DNA from: Saprospiraceae bacterium
GTDB lineage: Bacteria > Bacteroidota > Bacteroidia > Chitinophagales > Saprospiraceae
DNA: 64,000 nucleotides
Direction: 5' to 3'
Assembly: GCA_016717105.1 (NCBI GenBank)
Contig: JADKGF010000022.1
Span: forward strand, 1 to 64,000
Translations under genes and position numbers: made by a program
In this document: positions 44,836 to 55,073 of the stretch, piece by piece
Numbering within the stretch: the stretch's first letter is position 1
Layout: every line of letters begins with the position of its first letter
The notes under the pieces: generated by a model
The model's input: the letters and a program-made list of their open reading frames with translations, nothing else
Database searches by the model: none
What the model was told of the DNA's origin: nothing

Positions 44836-47470
44836 GTGACATCCGTAGATGAGATGAGCAAAGTCACGCCGCTCATGGCTCAGTACTTCAAATTGAAGGC
44901 CAAGCATCCTGATGCCATTTTGTTGTATCGTGTTGGAGATTTTTATGAGACATTTGCAGAAGATGCTATTAAAGTTGCAGAAATTTTGGGTATCATCCTC
45001 ACCAAAAGAAATAATGGTGGCAATGACATCGAACTTGCCGGATTTCCGTATCACTCTTTGGATGTGTATTTGCCCAGACTTGTGCGCGCCGGTCATAGAG
45101 TAGCTATTTGTGAGCAATTAGAAAAGCCAAGTAAAGAAAAGAAAATCGTAGATCGTGGTGTTACAGACGTTGTCACACCTGGTGTCACTATCGATGATAC
45201 AATCCTTGATCGTAAATCCAATAATTATCTTGCTTCCGTTCATTTCACACCCAAAAATGAATATGGTGTCGCTTTTCTAGATATTTCTACTGGAGAATTT
45301 GTTGTCTCTGAAGGAAATGCAGCCACTATTGAGAAGTTGATTGATGGATTTGCGCCATCTGAAATTATATATTCCAAGGCTTATACTAAGGATTACCAAC
45401 GGATTTTTGGTGAGCGATATTATTATTATGGTATCGAAGAATGGGTGTACATGTTTGACTATACCCGCGAAAAACTACTAGATAAGTTCGCAGTAACCAA
45501 TCTCAAAGGTTTTGGTATCGAAGAAATGCCGTTAGCTCAAGTGGCTGCTGGAAGTATCCTTCATTATCTGATGTCCACTCAAAATGATAGGACAAACCAC
45601 ATTTCCGGGATCACCCGAATCCAATCTGAACACTATGTATGGCTAGATAGATTTACTGTAAAAAATCTTGAACTTATCCGGTCGTCCCATGATACTGGAA
45701 GCTCCTTGGCACAAATCATGGACAAGACCGTGACGCCTATGGGTGCTAGGCTGCTGAGAAACTGGATCTTATTGCCGTTGCTATCTCCTGAGCGCATCCA
45801 CGCGAGACAAGATATGGTCGCCTACTTTGTAGAGAAATATTTTGATAGGGAAGCATTGGAAGGATTGCTCAAACAAATCGGTGATATCGAGCGGATTGCA
45901 TCTAAATTGGCGATGGAAAAAATCTCTCCACGTGAATTGCAACAGCTTAGAAAATCTCTTGAGTTGTTGCCCGATATTTTGATGATTTTGGCTGAAAGTG
46001 ACAATGATGCATTGAAATCCTTAGGTGACAAAATCATGCTTTGCGAAAAGCTAAAAACCGAAATCCAAAAACGCTGGCTGACGATCCACCCGTTATTCTT
46101 GCAAAAGGAAATGTCATCAGAGCTGGCTGTCATGCAGAACTAGATGACTTGCGCAATGTTATCAGAAATAGCAAAGAATTATTACTTGAAATCCAAACAA
46201 AAGAAGCCGAAAAGACTGGTATTTCGAGTTTGAAAATTGGATTTAATAATGTTTTCGGTTATTACCTCGAAGTGACTAATAAATACAAAGATCATGATCG
46301 CATCCCTGATACTTGGATAAGAAAACAGACATTGGCCAATGCCGAAAGATATATATCTGAAGATCTTAAGATTTTGGAAACTAAAATACTGACCGCAGAA
46401 GAAAAATAGGTGAGATCGAAGTTCAGTTGTTTGAAGAATTGGTTGTCAAAGCGGCTGATTACTTGGAGGCTTTACAGAATAATGCTAAAACACTTGCTAC
46501 CCTTGATTGTATTTTGTCATTTGCATTTATTGCTGGCAAGTATAATTATTGTAGGCCGATCGTAGACGAAGGATTTACATTGGAATTCACTGAAGCGAGA
46601 CATCCTGTTATCGAAAGACAATTGCCCTTAGGACAAGCTTATGTACCCAATGACATTCTCCTTGACAATGATGATACACAAATCATGATGATCACGGGTC
46701 CAAATATGTCGGGAAAATCTGCAGTATTGCGTCAGACAGCTTTGATCACATTGATGGCACAAATGGGCTCTTTTGTACCAGCGTCGTCGGCGCGCATCGG
46801 TATAGTGGACAAAATCTTTACGCGTGTAGGCGCTAGTGACAATATCAGCAGTGGCGAATCTACTTTTATGCTCGAGATGAACGAAACGGCGAGCATCATG
46901 AATAATATTTCGAAGCGAAGTCTTATTTTATTGGACGAGATAGGCAGAGGTACATCGACTTATGATGGTATTTCTATAGCTTGGTCGCTTGCAGAGTTTC
47001 TGCACAATGGCAAGGTGAGACCCAAAACTTTGTTTGCGACGCATTATCACGAATTGAATGAACTGGCTGAGAAGTATCCACATATCAAAAACTACAATGT
47101 GGCAACAAAGGAAATTGGAAATAAGGTCATCTTCCTTCGTAAACTAACTGAAGGTGGCTGCGAACATAGTTTCGGAATTCACGTAGCTGCGATGGCTGGA
47201 ATGCCTAGAGACATTATCAATCGGGCAATGGAAATCCTACAAGATCTGGAAACAAAAACGATCGACAATAAGGATATGGATGCAGGAAATGATATGAGAA
47301 ACAAAGCCAAAAATATCGCACCCAATAACTTTCAACTTAGTCTGTTTCAAACTGCAGATCCTGAAGCTGCTGCACTAAAAAATAGTATAAAAGCATTGGA
47401 TATCAACGCCATGACGCCGATCGAATGTATGCTCAAATTACATGAACTGAAGAAGATTTTGGATATGTAG
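44836..47470 (+). CDS. mutS: DNA mismatch repair protein MutS (two frameshifts)
   Basis: About 878 residues once two missing bases are restored. The N-terminal mismatch-binding domain has TPLMAQYFKLKAKHPDAI and the Phe-x-Glu motif region GDFYETF. The clamp and lever domains follow. Breaks occur in A-runs at 46067-46071 and 46402-46406; repaired, they read EIQKTLADDPPV and EEKIGEIEVQLF. The ATPase domain is intact: Walker A TGPNMSGKSAVLRQ, Walker B LILLDEIGRGTSTYDG, and ATHYHEL. Start is GTG 44836 or ATG 44854 (MSKVTPLM). MutS recognises mismatches and recruits MutL. A real loss would give a mutator, so the sequence should be confirmed. Confidence 0.92.
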
Positions 47471-47692
47471 GGATATATTAAAAATTATCTTAAAGTATTA
47501 ACTTGACTTCGGAAAAATACCAAAATAATTTTAATTGTGGATTTACTTTTAAATGATTCTGGTTTTTTGATTAACGTACCTATGTTGAAAAAAAAACAAT
47601 TCCATCATCTGAATCAATTTTATTCCATAATTTCGCAACATATTATAGAAATTTCGTCTTATTAAAATAAAGTTGAAGTAAAAAGTAATAAT

Positions 47693-49162
47693 ATGAATGC
47701 ATCCAACAAGTTTATGGTACTTTTTGTCGGTATTGGTCTGATCGTATCATCGTGTTCGCGCAATCCAGTTACAGGCAAAAAGGAAGTGTCTTTTATGTCT
47801 GAAAGTCAGGAAATATCCATGGGAAAGGAATATGATCCTTCGGTAGTTGCTCAGTATGGCTTATATGAAAATCCTTCTCTTCAGGCTTTTATCACTGAAA
47901 AAGGTAAGCAAATGGCAGCAATCTCACACAGGCCCAATTTGCCTTATGAATTCAAAATTCTAGATTCGCCTGTTGTGAATGCATTTGCTGTACCTGGTGG
48001 CTATGTTTATTTTACAAGAGGCATCATGGGCCATTTCAATAACGAAGCTGAGTTTGCAGGCGTATTGGGTCATGAAATTGGCCACGTTACTGCCAAGCAT
48101 GCTGCCAGACAGCAAAGAGATCAATTATTGGGGCAAATTTTGTTGATGGGTGGAATCATCTTTTCCGAAAAATTCAGACAGTTTGCCGATGTTGCCCAAC
48201 AAGGCGTTGGCTTGCTGTTTTTGAAAAATAGTAGGGACCACGAATCGGAATCTGACAAACTAGGTGTAGAATACAGTACAAAAATAGGGTATGACGCTCA
48301 TCAGATGGCGGGATTTTTCAAAACCCTAAAAAAACTCAGTCCCAAAGATGGCGCAATTCCTACCTTCTTGTCCACACATCCTGATCCAGAAGACCGATAC
48401 AATAAGACCAATCAAATGGCGACTGATGTTCAGAAAACGCTTGATCCGGCGACCTTGAAGGTCAATAGAAATAATTATCTCAAGATGATCGATGGCATCA
48501 TTTATGGTGAAGATCCTAAACAAGGTTATGTTGAAAACAGCGTTTTTTATCACCCAGAGTTGAAGTTTCAGTTTAATGTGCCTGCTTCGTGGCAATTGCT
48601 CAATACGCCTTCGCAGATACAGATGGCTCCAAGCGATGGAAAGGCTATGATGATGATGAGCCTAGCTGCAGGTAATAATCTGCAAGAAGCAAAAACACAA
48701 GTTATTAATGAAAATAAATTGAATGTATTGGAATCATCCAATGTCAATGTAAATGGTTTGAATGCAATAGCGTTACTATCAGAAGTGGCAAATCAAGAAG
48801 CACAACAGCAAACAGGGCAAGTTGCTGATCCATTAAAAGTACTAACTTACATCATCGAGTACAACAATATGTATTACAAATTTCATGGATTGAGTGCCAA
48901 GGCAGACTTCAATAACTATTTTTCGCAATTTCAGACGACGATGAAAAGTTTTAAGACACTTACAGATCAGTCAAAAATCAATAAAAAACCGACGACACTC
49001 AAGATTATTGAGGCAAATCAAAATACAACACTGCAACAAATTTTTACCAATCAAAATATGCCTTCAGCTCGCCATAGTGAGTTGGCTCTACTTAATGGGT
49101 TGGAACTCAATGCAATGGTAGAAAAAGGTACGCTGGTAAAAGTATTTGGTGGTCAATATTAA
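47693..49162 (+). CDS. M48-family metalloprotease (BepA/LoiP-like) lipoprotein
   Basis: 489 residues. A lipobox-like signal ends VSSCSRNPVTGKKEVSFM, characteristic of periplasmic M48 proteases. The zinc motif HEIGHVTAKHAARQQ (HExxH) is at ~122-126 with the third ligand in NSRDHESESDKLGVEY (Glu). The DPEDRYN motif marks the family end. The C-terminal ~220 residues form an extra domain found in Bacteroidota homologues (KFQFNVPASWQLLNTPSQ), finishing with a GTLVKVFGGQY segment. Probably acts in outer-membrane protein quality control. Confidence 0.9.
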   Translation: MNASNKFMVLFVGIGLIVSSCSRNPVTGKKEVSFMSESQEISMGKEYDPSVVAQYGLYENPSLQAFITEKGKQMAAISHRPNLPYEFKILDSPVVNAFAVPGGYVYFTRGIMGHFNNEAEFAGVLGHEIGHVTAKHAARQQRDQLLGQILLMGGIIFSEKFRQFADVAQQGVGLLFLKNSRDHESESDKLGVEYSTKIGYDAHQMAGFFKTLKKLSPKDGAIPTFLSTHPDPEDRYNKTNQMATDVQKTLDPATLKVNRNNYLKMIDGIIYGEDPKQGYVENSVFYHPELKFQFNVPASWQLLNTPSQIQMAPSDGKAMMMMSLAAGNNLQEAKTQVINENKLNVLESSNVNVNGLNAIALLSEVANQEAQQQTGQVADPLKVLTYIIEYNNMYYKFHGLSAKADFNNYFSQFQTTMKSFKTLTDQSKINKKPTTLKIIEANQNTTLQQIFTNQNMPSARHSELALLNGLELNAMVEKGTLVKVFGGQY

Positions 49163-49191
49163 AAAAAAATGAAAATTTTATGCTTTAAAAA

Positions 49192-49224
49192 TTTGGACAA
49201 TTAATGTCAGGCATTGTATCTTTG
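49192..49224 (+). promoter_or_regulatory. Promoter of the tRNA pair
   Basis: TTTG at 49192-49195 and TATCTTTG at 49217-49224 (21-nt spacer) fit the Bacteroidota consensus. The tRNA-Gly begins 36 nt after the -7 box. Confidence 0.65.
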
Positions 49225-49260
49225 CGTCGCTTTTGGAAAAGTCCAGTATAGAAAGCACAT

Positions 49261-49336
<76 letters not shown>

Positions 49337-49360
49337 CTTTTTTATTAAAAATAAGTCTAT

Positions 49361-49445
49361 GCCCGGGTGGTGAAACTGGTAGACACGCAGGACTTAAAAT
49401 CCTGTGACCATTGCGGTCGTGCCGGTTCGATTCCGGCTCCGGGTA
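49361..49445 (+). tRNA. tRNA-Leu (TAA anticodon)
   Basis: The acceptor stem GCCCGGG/TCCGGGT, anticodon loop with TAA in ACTTAAAAT, a long class II variable arm, and T-arm CCGGTTCGATTCCGG identify a leucine tRNA. CCA is not encoded (ACAT follows), unlike the adjacent tRNA-Gly. Confidence 0.95.
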
Positions 49446-49641
49446 CATTATTCTCCTTTATTTCTTTTCAAATTGATTATCCCAAATTTCCATCTTGGGC
49501 TTTTGTTGTTTTAGGTATTCCCTTTATAATCAACATCTTAGGCATTTTATTACCTAATCAAACCATTGCAATTGAAATAACCATCAATTCAATTTAAAAC
49601 ATTTGAATTAAGAAAGATTTTATACCTAATGTGAATGCGGG

Positions 49642-50894
49642 TTAGGATCGTATTGCTTCGACTGGATTCATGGCTGAGGCTTGTGATGCAGGGATAATAC
49701 CAGCTATAATACCTACGACTATAGAAGTGCCTACACCTATTGCTACGTTGAGTACAGATAGAGACATTTTGAAAGGAATGAGCATGGAAATGACCCAAAG
49801 GCTCACGAAAACCAAGATTAAACCTATAAGTCCACCCAAGATGCATAGGATGATAGACTCGATGAGAAATTCCATCAAAATGATGTATCGCTTGGCACCA
49901 AGTGCTTTTTTGATTCCTATGATGCCGGTGCGTTCCTTTACGGAAACAAACATGATGTTGGCCACACTTACCATACCTACGATCAAGGCAAAAATGCCGA
50001 TGATCAGGCCTGCAATGTTGAGTACTTTAAATACGCTATCCAAAACCTGAGAAAGCATGGACAATTCATTTAGTGAAAAGTTATCTGCCTCCAGTGGTCT
50101 TTGACGTCTGACGGATCGGATGATACTTGCGATTTCACCTTTGAATTCTGTCATTTCTACACCTGGTTTTGCTTTGATTGTAAGCATTCGTCCTACATCA
50201 GATTCTTCTTTTACATTGATGTATTTCTTTAATGAATTATAACTTACCCACATAGCATCGTCAAAATTCATGAAATTGAATACATTATCGCCTTCTGATT
50301 CTAAGTATCCTATCACTTGGAAATTCTGACCAAAAAGTTTAACTTCTTTGCCGACTCCATTGATACCTTTGAAGAGTTCATTATATAATTTAAAACCCAA
50401 AATGATTTTATTGCTTCCAGATTCATATTCACTTTGAGAAAAATATCTGCCTTCGGTAAGTTTTAAATTTTGGATAGCTGCATATTCATAGGTACAACCC
50501 ATTATAAAGGCATTCGCTACAGAACTCGATCGGTATTTTATAGTACGCCCACCAGTAAATATAGTATAAGCAGCATTCGCACCTAGTTTTGATCTTTTTT
50601 GGATGGCTTGATAATCTTCAAAAGATGGATCCGGACGTTTGGCATATTTCCAGTAGTTTTGGCCAGGGTCTTCGTTCCATGGCATCTTATCCAAGTATAT
50701 GACATCACTTCCCAATTCATTAAATCCTGACACTATATTTGCTTGCAGAGAATCCACGGCTGATTTTACTGTTATGATACAAAAATCCCGATCGTGATGC
50801 CCAACAATGAAAGAAATGTGCGCATCTTATTGGATTTAAGTGCACCTAAAGCTTGTTGAAGGCTTTCCCAAATAATTTTTAAAATTACAGTCAT
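49642..50894 (-). CDS. MacB/FtsX-type ABC transporter permease (one frameshift)
   Basis: About 417 residues after repair. ATG at 50892-50894 begins MTVILKIIWESLQQALGALKSNKMRTFLSLLGITIGI, the standard first segment of MacB-type permeases. The frame breaks in the A-run at 50781-50785; restoring one base continues as FCIITVKSAVDSLQAN. A large periplasmic domain follows (residues ~50-270) and then three membrane helices with the FtsX signature (GIIGIKKALGAKRYIILMEF). It probably exports a lipopeptide, toxin or lipoprotein with an ATPase and a fusion protein encoded elsewhere. The break is in a homopolymer. Confidence 0.88.
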
Positions 50895-51320
50895 AGTATG
50901 TGTTTGGTACTATTTTATTGGTTTCCGTTTTTTAATACAATTCAAGATTGGCCTAAATAGAACTTTTTGGTATTCATTTTAATATAACATGCATTCTTGC
51001 AAAAATTGAACAATCATTTTGAATTAAATAACACATGCAAATTAAACTTAAATTTACGAATTTATGAATAAGATTAGATAAACACATACAATTTTCGGAT
51101 GGATTCATGTAAATGAACTCTATTATTGGAAATTATTTCAGAAGACATTGTTGTTTTCAACGCATTTGTAAGGTAAATCTACTGAAAGTATCGTCTAATT
51201 AAAATCCCGAATACAAAAACACAATTAATGGCACAAGCCACGTATATTTGTCCTTGATTATTGATGATTGATCGATAACTTATTGCATTACGGAACTTAA
51301 AATTTCAAAAAATCATTTAT
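50895..51320. other. Divergent intergenic region with -7 box for the coiled-coil/OmpA operon
   Basis: No gene seen. TATATTTG at 51243-51250 is a consensus -7 box ~70 nt upstream of the first gene of the operon at 51321. No -33 TTTG was found at the expected distance. Confidence 0.5.
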
Positions 51321-52007
51321 ATGTTTCAGAAATCAGATATGTTTAAAAAAATAAAATCTATCTTTGTAATAGATGAATCTCCTGAAGCTTCTGCTGAGAT
51401 GAGTGATGCACAAGATTCGTCCAGCACACAAGTAACTTCAGGTACGACGGCTACACCTGCTGCACCTTCACCAACTATAAGTGGGGAATCAGGAAAGCCG
51501 GATCAGAAATTCACAGATTTGCTACTCAAAGCCATAGAATCCAATAATTTTGACGGTTTTGACTATTTAGAATACAAAAATTCTTTAAAATCCATCGAAG
51601 CTGTAATTCCCGATGAAGGTATGCGATTTAAATCCGCTTTTGAGATGGCCAAAACAATGGGTCTTTCAAAAGATAAACTTATTCAGAGTGCTGAAGGATA
51701 CTTAAATATTTTGGTATCCGAAGACAAAAAATTCAAAGATGCATTAGAAAATCAGAAAGCAAAACAAATTCAAGGCAGATCAGATCAATTAGCTAGTATT
51801 GAGAAGTCGATTTTGGATAAGCAAAAAATGATTGAGAACCTGAATAAAGAAATCGAAGCCTCCAAAAACCAGCTATCATCGGTAAGAAATGAGATAAATG
51901 ATGCAGTAGTTCGCATCGATGTTACAAACCAACAATTTGTAGCTTCATATAATCTCGTGTACAATCAGATTTATCAAGATATACAGAAAATCAAGACAAA
52001 TCTGTAA
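51321..52007 (+). CDS. Cytosolic coiled-coil protein, first gene of envelope operon
   Basis: 228 residues from ATG 51321 (an ATG at 51339, MFKKIKSIFVIDES, is equally plausible). Residues ~20-65 are a Ser/Thr/Pro-rich linker. Residues ~70-140 form a helical domain (FTDLLLKAIESNNFDGFDYL ... FKSAFEMAKTMGLSKDKLIQ). Residues ~140-228 are a strong coiled coil (LASIEKSILDKQKMIENLNK). No signal peptide or membrane segment is present. I do not recognise the family. It begins a three-gene set with spacers of 44 and 24 bp that ends in a terminator, so the products probably work together. Confidence 0.75.
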   Translation: MFQKSDMFKKIKSIFVIDESPEASAEMSDAQDSSSTQVTSGTTATPAAPSPTISGESGKPDQKFTDLLLKAIESNNFDGFDYLEYKNSLKSIEAVIPDEGMRFKSAFEMAKTMGLSKDKLIQSAEGYLNILVSEDKKFKDALENQKAKQIQGRSDQLASIEKSILDKQKMIENLNKEIEASKNQLSSVRNEINDAVVRIDVTNQQFVASYNLVYNQIYQDIQKIKTNL

Positions 52008-52051
52008 AACTTACCGAAATTACAGTATATTTGGCAGTTAATTTTTTATAA

Positions 52052-53068
52052 ATGACAGAACAAAAAACAAAATCATTTTGGTCCAGACCTGAAGGCGTCA
52101 CAGGTGCTTTATTTCTAGCAGCGATGATCTTTGGTGTAGGTTATCTGGCTGTCACAAGCCTTGCTGCGATAATCGCTTTTGCCACGACTACCATGGGCGC
52201 ATTCATCTCTTTGATGGTCTTGGGTACGATTGTATTTATGGCATTGGATAGCAAAACCAGAACATTGGTAAGCTATATGTACAAGAGTGCTATGCGGTGG
52301 ATTACTGGCTTGTTTGTTCAGATAGATCCGATCGGTATCTTAAAATCTTATGTAGAAGACCTTAAGTCAAATCTGACAAAAATGAACCGACAGATAGCAC
52401 AACTTAGAGGGCAAATGCATAAGTTGCAGGAAATTATTATTAATAATAAGAAGGAGATAGACACCAATCTTTCGATGGCATCTGAAGCAGCTCAAGCAAA
52501 TAAACAAGCACATGTTCTTCTGAAAAGTAGAAAAGCAGGACGATTGCAGGATTCTAATGTGAAGCTGGAAGATCTGTACAAAAAAATGGAAGTCTTATAC
52601 AGGGTATTAGCGAAGATGTACGAAAATTCTGAAATCTTGGTAGAAGATGTTCAGGATCAGGTGATGGTCAAAGAGCAAGAGAGAAAGGCGATTTTGGCAA
52701 GTAACTCAGCTATGAAATCAGCAATGTCTGTCATCAAAGGTGATCCTGACAAAAAAGCCATGTTTGACGCAGCATTAGAATCTATCGCCGACGATGTGAG
52801 TCAGAAAGTGGGAGAGATGGAGCGATTCATGGAAGTTTCTCAAGGATTTATGCAGTCTATTGACCTTCAGAATGGTGTTTTTGAAGAAGAAGGCCTAAAA
52901 ATGCTCGAAAAGTGGGAAAATGAAAGCGTTTCATTATTGCTTGGTGGAGAGAAAGAAAATCTCATCCTTAAATCAAACGACGATACGGACGTATTGGATA
53001 TCAATGCGCCAATAAAACAACCCGAAAAAGTAGGACGTACTAATCAGTATGACAATTTATTTGAATAA
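52052..53068 (+). CDS. Membrane-anchored PspA-like coiled-coil protein
   Basis: 338 residues. Two membrane helices lie near the N-terminus (GALFLAAMIFGVGYLAVTSL and FISLMVLGTIVFMALDS), followed by a long helical cytosolic part of ~240 residues. Its pattern (YVEDLKSNLTKMNRQIAQLR, QMHKLQEIIINNKKEI, ... ILVEDVQDQVMVKEQERKAI ... ESIADDVSQKVGEMERFMEV) resembles PspA/IM30 helical hairpins, which bind membranes and form ESCRT-III-like polymers. A permanent membrane anchor is unusual for that family. The relation to PspA is inferred from pattern only. The TATATTTG at 52026-52033 could be an internal promoter. Confidence 0.72.
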   Translation: MTEQKTKSFWSRPEGVTGALFLAAMIFGVGYLAVTSLAAIIAFATTTMGAFISLMVLGTIVFMALDSKTRTLVSYMYKSAMRWITGLFVQIDPIGILKSYVEDLKSNLTKMNRQIAQLRGQMHKLQEIIINNKKEIDTNLSMASEAAQANKQAHVLLKSRKAGRLQDSNVKLEDLYKKMEVLYRVLAKMYENSEILVEDVQDQVMVKEQERKAILASNSAMKSAMSVIKGDPDKKAMFDAALESIADDVSQKVGEMERFMEVSQGFMQSIDLQNGVFEEEGLKMLEKWENESVSLLLGGEKENLILKSNDDTDVLDINAPIKQPEKVGRTNQYDNLFE

Positions 53069-53092
53069 TTTATATTAAAATCACATTACAAC

Positions 53093-54700
53093 ATGGCAAC
53101 AAGATTGACAGGATTTTCAAAATTAGTTATAACTTTACTTATTTTAGCAGCAGTATTTTTTGGAGGAAGATATTTGCTAAACAGTACTAAGTTTGGTCAA
53201 GACATAAAGAAGCAGGCCGATGAAGCTGCTGCCCAGACATCAACAGGAGAAAGTGGAACTAGTAGTACTACAACTCCTACTTCTACATCTGGCCCAAGAG
53301 ATGCGAACACACTTCGTGTCCAACTGGTGACTTGGGGCGGATATGCACCGGGATTATATTTTAATGAAGGGCCAAATGCCAATGAGCAATCTAGATTTTT
53401 CAAAGATTATGGCTTCAAAGTGGAATTCCGTGTAGAAAATGATTTGCTGAAAGCAATGGAAGCTTGGATGGCTGGAGAGTATGATGTACTTGTACAAACC
53501 GCTGACGCATTTTCACTTTATACAGCGCCAAAAGATATCAATGCCTTTAATCCGAAAGCTTTTATGCAAGTGGACTGGTCTCGTGGTGGCGATGCAGTCA
53601 TCGTAAAACGTGGTATCAATACGGCAAATGACCTTAAAGGTAAAAGAATTGCCGTTGCTGTACCTTCACCGGCACAGACATTACTAAACAATACACTCGA
53701 AGCAGCTGGATTGAAATATTCGGATGTTACCATTATCAAAACGACGGATAACTTGAAAGCTGCCGAATTATTTAGAACAAAAGACGTAGATGCAGCTGTA
53801 GTATGGAGTCCAGATGACCAATTGGCAACAGCTGATGTGGCAGGCTCAAAAATCTTGGTTACTACACAGCAGCAGTCTCACATCATTGCAGATATCATGT
53901 TTGCGAGTGAGAAGACGATTCAGGAAAAACGAAATATGATCCACGGATTTTATGAAGGCTGGATGAAAGGCGTTGCAGAGCTTAACTCAAGTACAGCAAA
54001 TCATGCGAAAGCAGGAAAATATCTTGGTGAACTAAATGGACTGACGCAAGAAGATGGTTTAGGTATGATGAGCACTGTGTACTGGACTGGTCAGGGAGAC
54101 AATGTCAATTTCTTCGGATTGAATTCTGCATACAAAGGCCAGAGAGGTCAGGATCTTTACGAAAAAATGGCAAAGAAATTTGTAGAAACTGGAGATTCAC
54201 CTAATGCGGCACCTGCGTGGAGATCCGTAATATATACTGGCGCTGTCACATCTGCCCAAGCTAATCTGCAAGGTGCTATGTATGAAGCAGAAAAATCAAA
54301 GACTTTTGCGCCAGCTACAAAAGCAGAGGTAAATGCTCCTGCTATTGCTTCTAAGCCAGTTAGTATAAACTTTCCGTCTGGTAAATTTTTATTGGATGAA
54401 AATGCAAAAACCATCATCGACCTACAATTTGCTGAATTGGCAAAAACCTTTGCTAACGTGAAAGTTAGGGTAGAAGGTAATACAGATAATGTAGGTAGCG
54501 CAGCAGCTAATAAAGCACTGTCCGAAAAAAGAGCAAAATCTGTTGCTGATTATCTGAAATCACAATATGGCATGGATGCCAACAGATTTATCATTGTCGG
54601 TAATGGCCCTAATAAACCTGTTGCTGGATGCGAATCTAATGCGGATGAAAGTTGTAAAGCTAAAAACCGAAGAACTGAGTTCCAACTTATTGGTGGTTAA
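53093..54700 (+). CDS. Substrate-binding-protein / OmpA fusion, membrane-anchored
   Basis: 535 residues. A signal anchor (LVITLLILAAVFFGGRYLL, residues ~10-28) is followed by a Ser/Thr-rich linker. Residues ~72-375 are an ABC-type periplasmic solute-binding domain of the NMT1/SsuA type (RVQLVTWGGYAPGLYFNEGP, ANDLKGKRIAVAVPSPAQT, KDVDAAVVWSP). Residues ~418-535 are an OmpA-like peptidoglycan-binding domain (INFPSGKFLLDENAK, VEGNTDNVGSAAANKALSEK, KNRRTEFQLIGG). No ABC permease or ATPase is adjacent, so the domain probably senses a ligand rather than delivering it. It is anchored in the inner membrane and grips the cell wall. Third gene of the operon. Confidence 0.88.
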   Translation: MATRLTGFSKLVITLLILAAVFFGGRYLLNSTKFGQDIKKQADEAAAQTSTGESGTSSTTTPTSTSGPRDANTLRVQLVTWGGYAPGLYFNEGPNANEQSRFFKDYGFKVEFRVENDLLKAMEAWMAGEYDVLVQTADAFSLYTAPKDINAFNPKAFMQVDWSRGGDAVIVKRGINTANDLKGKRIAVAVPSPAQTLLNNTLEAAGLKYSDVTIIKTTDNLKAAELFRTKDVDAAVVWSPDDQLATADVAGSKILVTTQQQSHIIADIMFASEKTIQEKRNMIHGFYEGWMKGVAELNSSTANHAKAGKYLGELNGLTQEDGLGMMSTVYWTGQGDNVNFFGLNSAYKGQRGQDLYEKMAKKFVETGDSPNAAPAWRSVIYTGAVTSAQANLQGAMYEAEKSKTFAPATKAEVNAPAIASKPVSINFPSGKFLLDENAKTIIDLQFAELAKTFANVKVRVEGNTDNVGSAAANKALSEKRAKSVADYLKSQYGMDANRFIIVGNGPNKPVAGCESNADESCKAKNRRTEFQLIGG

Positions 54701-54743
54701 TCGTTCTTTATTAAGAATAGCCTGCTAAAAAGTATAGTAAAAT

Positions 54744-54819
54744 AAAATGCGAGAGAATAAATGTTAGTACATTTAATAAGTGTTTGATATGATTCTCTTG
54801 CATTTTGTTTTTTATTTTT
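54744..54819 (+). terminator. Intrinsic terminator of the coiled-coil/OmpA operon
   Basis: AAAATGC-G-AGAGAAT (54744-54758) pairs with ATTCTCT-T-GCATTTT (54792-54806) over 15 bases with one G-T pair and a long loop; a T-rich tract follows. The rest of the gap up to 55045 shows no gene. TATTTTTG at 55046-55053 is a likely -7 box for the BatA gene. Confidence 0.75.
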
Positions 54820-55073
54820 GAATGATTTGATGATGAATAATTTTATAAATGAAAGTGTTGATGTTATTTTTTAAAAATAAAATCAATTATTATTTTTAAA
54901 ATTATTTCCGTAAAATGAAGATAAAAAACTGCCATCTAAGACCAATTTCACTAAGAGCAGCAAGCTAAAATTCAAAAATGGGAATTAAATTAGTTAACAA
55001 ACTTTAAAAATTACAACAAAAGCCGGCTTTTTCCATTACTAATTATATTTTTGCAACCACAATGGCATAACTT

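Noticed and set aside
44836..47470. Programmed frameshifting in mutS
   Set aside because: The slip sites are plain A-runs without a stimulating structure, two occur in one gene, and similar breaks are spread over unrelated genes, so consensus error fits better.
49367..49597. Plus-strand frame beginning inside tRNA-Leu
   Set aside because: It covers most of a canonical tRNA gene and has no recognisable domain beyond it.
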